Of a DNA stretch of 7,486 nt, positions 5,455 to 7,486 are shown one piece after another. The position numbers and the translations under genes are program-made. A model generated the notes under the pieces. That model ran no database searches. It had not been told where the DNA came from and worked only from the letters and a program-made list of their open reading frames with translations. Origin of the DNA: Anaerolineae bacterium (GTDB lineage: Bacteria > Chloroflexota > Anaerolineae > Aggregatilineales > Phototrophicaceae); assembly GCA_015492875.1 (NCBI GenBank), contig WGEI01000135.1, positions 1 through 7,486 on the forward strand. Direction: 5' to 3'. The first letter of the stretch is position 1; every line of letters starts with the position of its first letter.

Positions 5455-6571
5455 AACAGTTCTGACTCTCGCTTTCAATAATTGCAGCAGCCAATGGCCC
5501 TCGAAAGATAAAAGCAGAATAATATTGCGCGGCTTTAATGCCTAAAGAATGATAGGCATACCATGATTCACCATCAAGTATACCGCCACAGGCGACAATA
5601 TCCACTGAGGCATGTGCGCGGGATTGGGATAAGGCGCGAACAGCTGCTAATGCCGCGGAGAAAAGCCGCCCACCACCAACACCAGCCATTACCTCAGCAT
5701 TAGTTGGCGAAGGCTGTGGCAAGGTGTTGGTGGCAATCACAGCACGCACACCGCACCGCTGGAAAACTTGCATTAAAGCGCGGTATTGCTCTACAGAAAG
5801 ATTAGGGCTAATTTTCACCCATAGAGGCACATCACCATGCTGGCGAAGATAAGCAACAACAGTAGCACATAGCTGCTCAGCATGAGCTTCTGTTTGGCGA
5901 CAGCTGGGGTCATCTTCTGTATTGGGGCAACTGAGGTTTAAGGTAAACCAAGATGGACGCACTCCACGTTCAAGAAACGCTGCTAGCGATTCAAGAATGT
6001 CCTGTGTTTCCTGAGATGGGTTATCTGTGCACGGCATGGGTGCAATGTTCACCCCAAAAACTGGTGGCAAAGCGCGATGATGGCGCGCCAGAAACTCTGC
6101 AGCGGCAACCGCACCTGGATTGCGTAACCCGACCCTGTTTTGAGTAGAGCGGCTTCGATTATCGCGCCAAATGACAACACCTTGATTGCCGATGAGCGGG
6201 CGGCGGGTAAATGAGCCAAACTCTACCGCGCCAACAAGGGCGGGGATGGTGCGCCATCCCATCATGATATTTCGCCCCTGATGAACGGCTTGTAGAGCCG
6301 TCTGCTCGTCTTCAAAGCCAAGCCCCTTAACAAAACCAGCGGCAAAGATAAAAGGATGTTTGAGTTGAACGCCACCAACTTCGCAAGGACTTTCAGCATA
6401 AGCTAAGCGGTGCAATAGGCGGAAAAACATCACCAACGGCGGCAGGTGATCTAAGCCCCCTAAAATAGCGAGTATGAGATGGTGAACTTTTTGCGCAGGC
6501 AGCAAAGAGAGTGGCGGCCACAGGATATAGCGATAAACGAGATGATAAAGCCGTAGGAAGGTATAACGCAC
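5441..6571 (-). CDS. pyrD: Dihydroorotate dehydrogenase, divergent (class 2-like N-terminus, class 1-type cysteine)
   Basis: FMN flavoprotein oxidising dihydroorotate to orotate, step four of UMP synthesis. 376 residues, longer than E. coli PyrD (336). Residues 1-60 form a helical extension with hydrophobic faces (YHLVYRYILWPPLSLLP, then QKVHHLILAILGGL), like the membrane and quinone-binding region of class 2 enzymes. The barrel follows: FIFAAGFVKG at 74-83 (K82; class 2 usually has AAGFDK), NRVGLRNPG at 145-153, GVNIAP at 173-178, LNLSCPNT at 211-218, VKISPN at 252-257, IATNT at 279-283, ACGGI at 327-331 and YYSAFIFRGP at 350-359. The active-site base is C215; class 2 enzymes have Ser there and class 1 enzymes Cys. 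No pyrK is in view, so the electron acceptor is uncertain; quinone is inferred from the N-terminus. GTG start with GGAGG 7 bases upstream; it shares one base with the pyrC stop. Confidence 0.9.
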   Translation of the reverse strand: MRYTFLRLYHLVYRYILWPPLSLLPAQKVHHLILAILGGLDHLPPLVMFFRLLHRLAYAESPCEVGGVQLKHPFIFAAGFVKGLGFEDEQTALQAVHQGRNIMMGWRTIPALVGAVEFGSFTRRPLIGNQGVVIWRDNRSRSTQNRVGLRNPGAVAAAEFLARHHRALPPVFGVNIAPMPCTDNPSQETQDILESLAAFLERGVRPSWFTLNLSCPNTEDDPSCRQTEAHAEQLCATVVAYLRQHGDVPLWVKISPNLSVEQYRALMQVFQRCGVRAVIATNTLPQPSPTNAEVMAGVGGGRLFSAALAAVRALSQSRAHASVDIVACGGILDGESWYAYHSLGIKAAQYYSAFIFRGPLAAAIIESESQNCYDHN

Positions 6572-7486
6572 TATACCCCCTCCCTAATGAAAAGGTTATC
6601 GCCAAAGCCAGGTTTCGCCAATATCTTCTCGCCATCAAATACTTGCTGGCCGCGTATCCACGTCTCACAAACTTTGCCAGTGACGCGCATACCATCAAAG
6701 GGAGACCAGCCGCAAGCGGTATAAAGCGCGGCGTTATCTATCGTGTAGGCCATATCTAAATCGACAAGAGCATAAGTCTGTGGAGGGCATGACAACTCCC
6801 AAATGCGGCGGGGGGTTTCAGCGACAAGGGCAATAACCTGCGCTAATGTCAACCGACCTTCATGAACGGCAGTGAGTAAAAGGGGCAAAGTCGTCTCTAA
6901 CCCAGTTACGCCATAAGGCGGTGTGGGAGCATTTTTCTCTTCTAATGTATGGGGGGCGTGGTCAGATTCGACAATATCGACGATGCCAACAGCAATCGCC
7001 CGCCATAACGCATCACGGTCTGTGGCCGTTTTTAAGCTGGGCTTCATTTTTGCGAATGCACCTAATGCTCGTTCATCTGCTTCGGTGAGATATAGATGAT
7101 GGGGGCAAACCCCAACAGTAATGGGCAGGCCTTCTTCTTTGGCGGCAGTGAGTAGCTGAATTTCATAGGCTGTACTAATATGTAAAAAGTGCGTCGGTTT
7201 TCGATAGCGACGCACTAATTCCAAAATCTCGGCAACGATCTCCTCTTCGGCATGTACAGCGATAAGGCGCTTATCCGGCCAAGCGGCGAAGTGCGCATCA
7301 CGGTCGGCCTGATTAGCTAAGAGCAAGTTGCCGGTGGTGGCGTTACAAAACATCTTCAGACCGCAGACATCTTCAGCAACAGATGAATATTGGTCACGAT
7401 TATCTGATTGGGCTGCCCCAAAATACACGCCCCAATCACATATTGCGGCGTTATTAAGTGCTTGAAGTTTTATATCAAGGGCTTCA
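6571..7486 (-). CDS. pyrC: Dihydroorotase, CAD-like amidohydrolase (5' end outside window)
   Basis: Zinc amidohydrolase that cyclises carbamoyl-aspartate to dihydroorotate, step three of UMP synthesis. The 304 visible residues are the C-terminal two thirds; the frame is open to the window edge, so about 100 or more residues with the first HxH metal motif are missing. Numbering from the edge: the lysine in CGLKMF (K44) matches the lysine carboxylated in CAD dihydroorotase; VHAE gives metal ligand H78; FLHIS gives H102; CPHHLYLT at 127-134; and SDHAPHTLEEK at 174-184 gives the catalytic aspartate D175. GLETTLPLLLTAV at 195-207 and the closing WSPFDGMRVTGKV at 260-272 also resemble the dihydroorotase domain of animal CAD, as recalled from memory. 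An internal GTG at 7428 is not the start, because conserved-looking sequence continues upstream of it. First visible gene of the operon; its stop shares one base with the pyrD GTG. Confidence 0.95.
   Translation of the reverse strand, partial: EALDIKLQALNNAAICDWGVYFGAAQSDNRDQYSSVAEDVCGLKMFCNATTGNLLLANQADRDAHFAAWPDKRLIAVHAEEEIVAEILELVRRYRKPTHFLHISTAYEIQLLTAAKEEGLPITVGVCPHHLYLTEADERALGAFAKMKPSLKTATDRDALWRAIAVGIVDIVESDHAPHTLEEKNAPTPPYGVTGLETTLPLLLTAVHEGRLTLAQVIALVAETPRRIWELSCPPQTYALVDLDMAYTIDNAALYTACGWSPFDGMRVTGKVCETWIRGQQVFDGEKILAKPGFGDNLFIREGV
6579..6583 (-). promoter_or_regulatory. Ribosome binding site fixing the pyrD GTG start
   Basis: GGAGG on the minus strand lies 7 bases ahead of GTG 6571, inside the end of pyrC. 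This strong match justifies a GTG start that shares its first base with the pyrC TAG stop. Confidence 0.8.

Noticed and set aside
5953..6147. Plus-strand open frame of 64 codons opposite pyrD
   Set aside because: No ribosome binding site or recognisable features; it lies opposite a well-supported gene.
7426..7428. GTG at 7428 as the pyrC start
   Set aside because: The frame stays open to the window edge with plausible dihydroorotase sequence, and the first metal-binding motif must lie upstream.
1..7486. CRISPR arrays, tRNA or rRNA genes, insertion sequences, toxin-antitoxin or defence genes
   Set aside because: No regularly spaced repeats, cloverleaf-like sequence, transposase motifs or terminal repeats were seen on either strand; the window is filled by housekeeping genes.

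Overview
The window reads as an ordinary housekeeping stretch of a bacterial chromosome. Every base is within a recognisable gene or a short intergenic gap, and there is no sign of phage, transposon, CRISPR, toxin-antitoxin or defence genes. Base composition is roughly balanced by eye. The most likely source is a member of the Chloroflexota (Anaerolineae-like). This is inferred from a stand-alone FHA plus winged-helix regulator, a CAD-like dihydroorotase, a type 2 OMP decarboxylase and a membrane pyrophosphatase occurring together. No marker gene settles the taxonomy.

Layout. Bases 1-1070 (minus) hold the N-terminal half of a membrane-bound ion-pumping pyrophosphatase (hppA), which runs off the left edge. 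A 150-base divergent promoter region separates it from a plus-strand operon: yraN (nuclease-fold protein), miaA (tRNA A37 dimethylallyltransferase) and an unrecognised membrane-anchored or secreted protein. These three are joined by overlaps. A 116-base gap follows, with a TATAAT box, an 11-bp-phased direct repeat and an inverted repeat. It leads to a plus-strand FHA plus winged-helix transcription factor (3314-4000). That gene ends 6 bases from the end of a convergent minus-strand pyrimidine operon.

The pyrimidine operon is transcribed right to left as pyrC (5' end outside the window), pyrD, pyrE, pyrF. Adjacent genes overlap by 1, 14 and 4 bases. The order of transcription is the order of reactions: dihydroorotase, dihydroorotate dehydrogenase, orotate phosphoribosyltransferase, OMP decarboxylase. 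Together they take carbamoyl-aspartate to UMP. The promoter, any pyrR or attenuator control, and carAB/pyrB would lie beyond the right edge.

I found no convincing undescribed system. The items most worth a second look are: the dihydroorotate dehydrogenase, which joins a class 2-like N-terminal membrane extension to a core with a class 1-type active-site cysteine; the FHA plus winged-helix regulator with a possible self-regulatory site at its promoter; and the unrecognised anchored protein encoded directly behind miaA.
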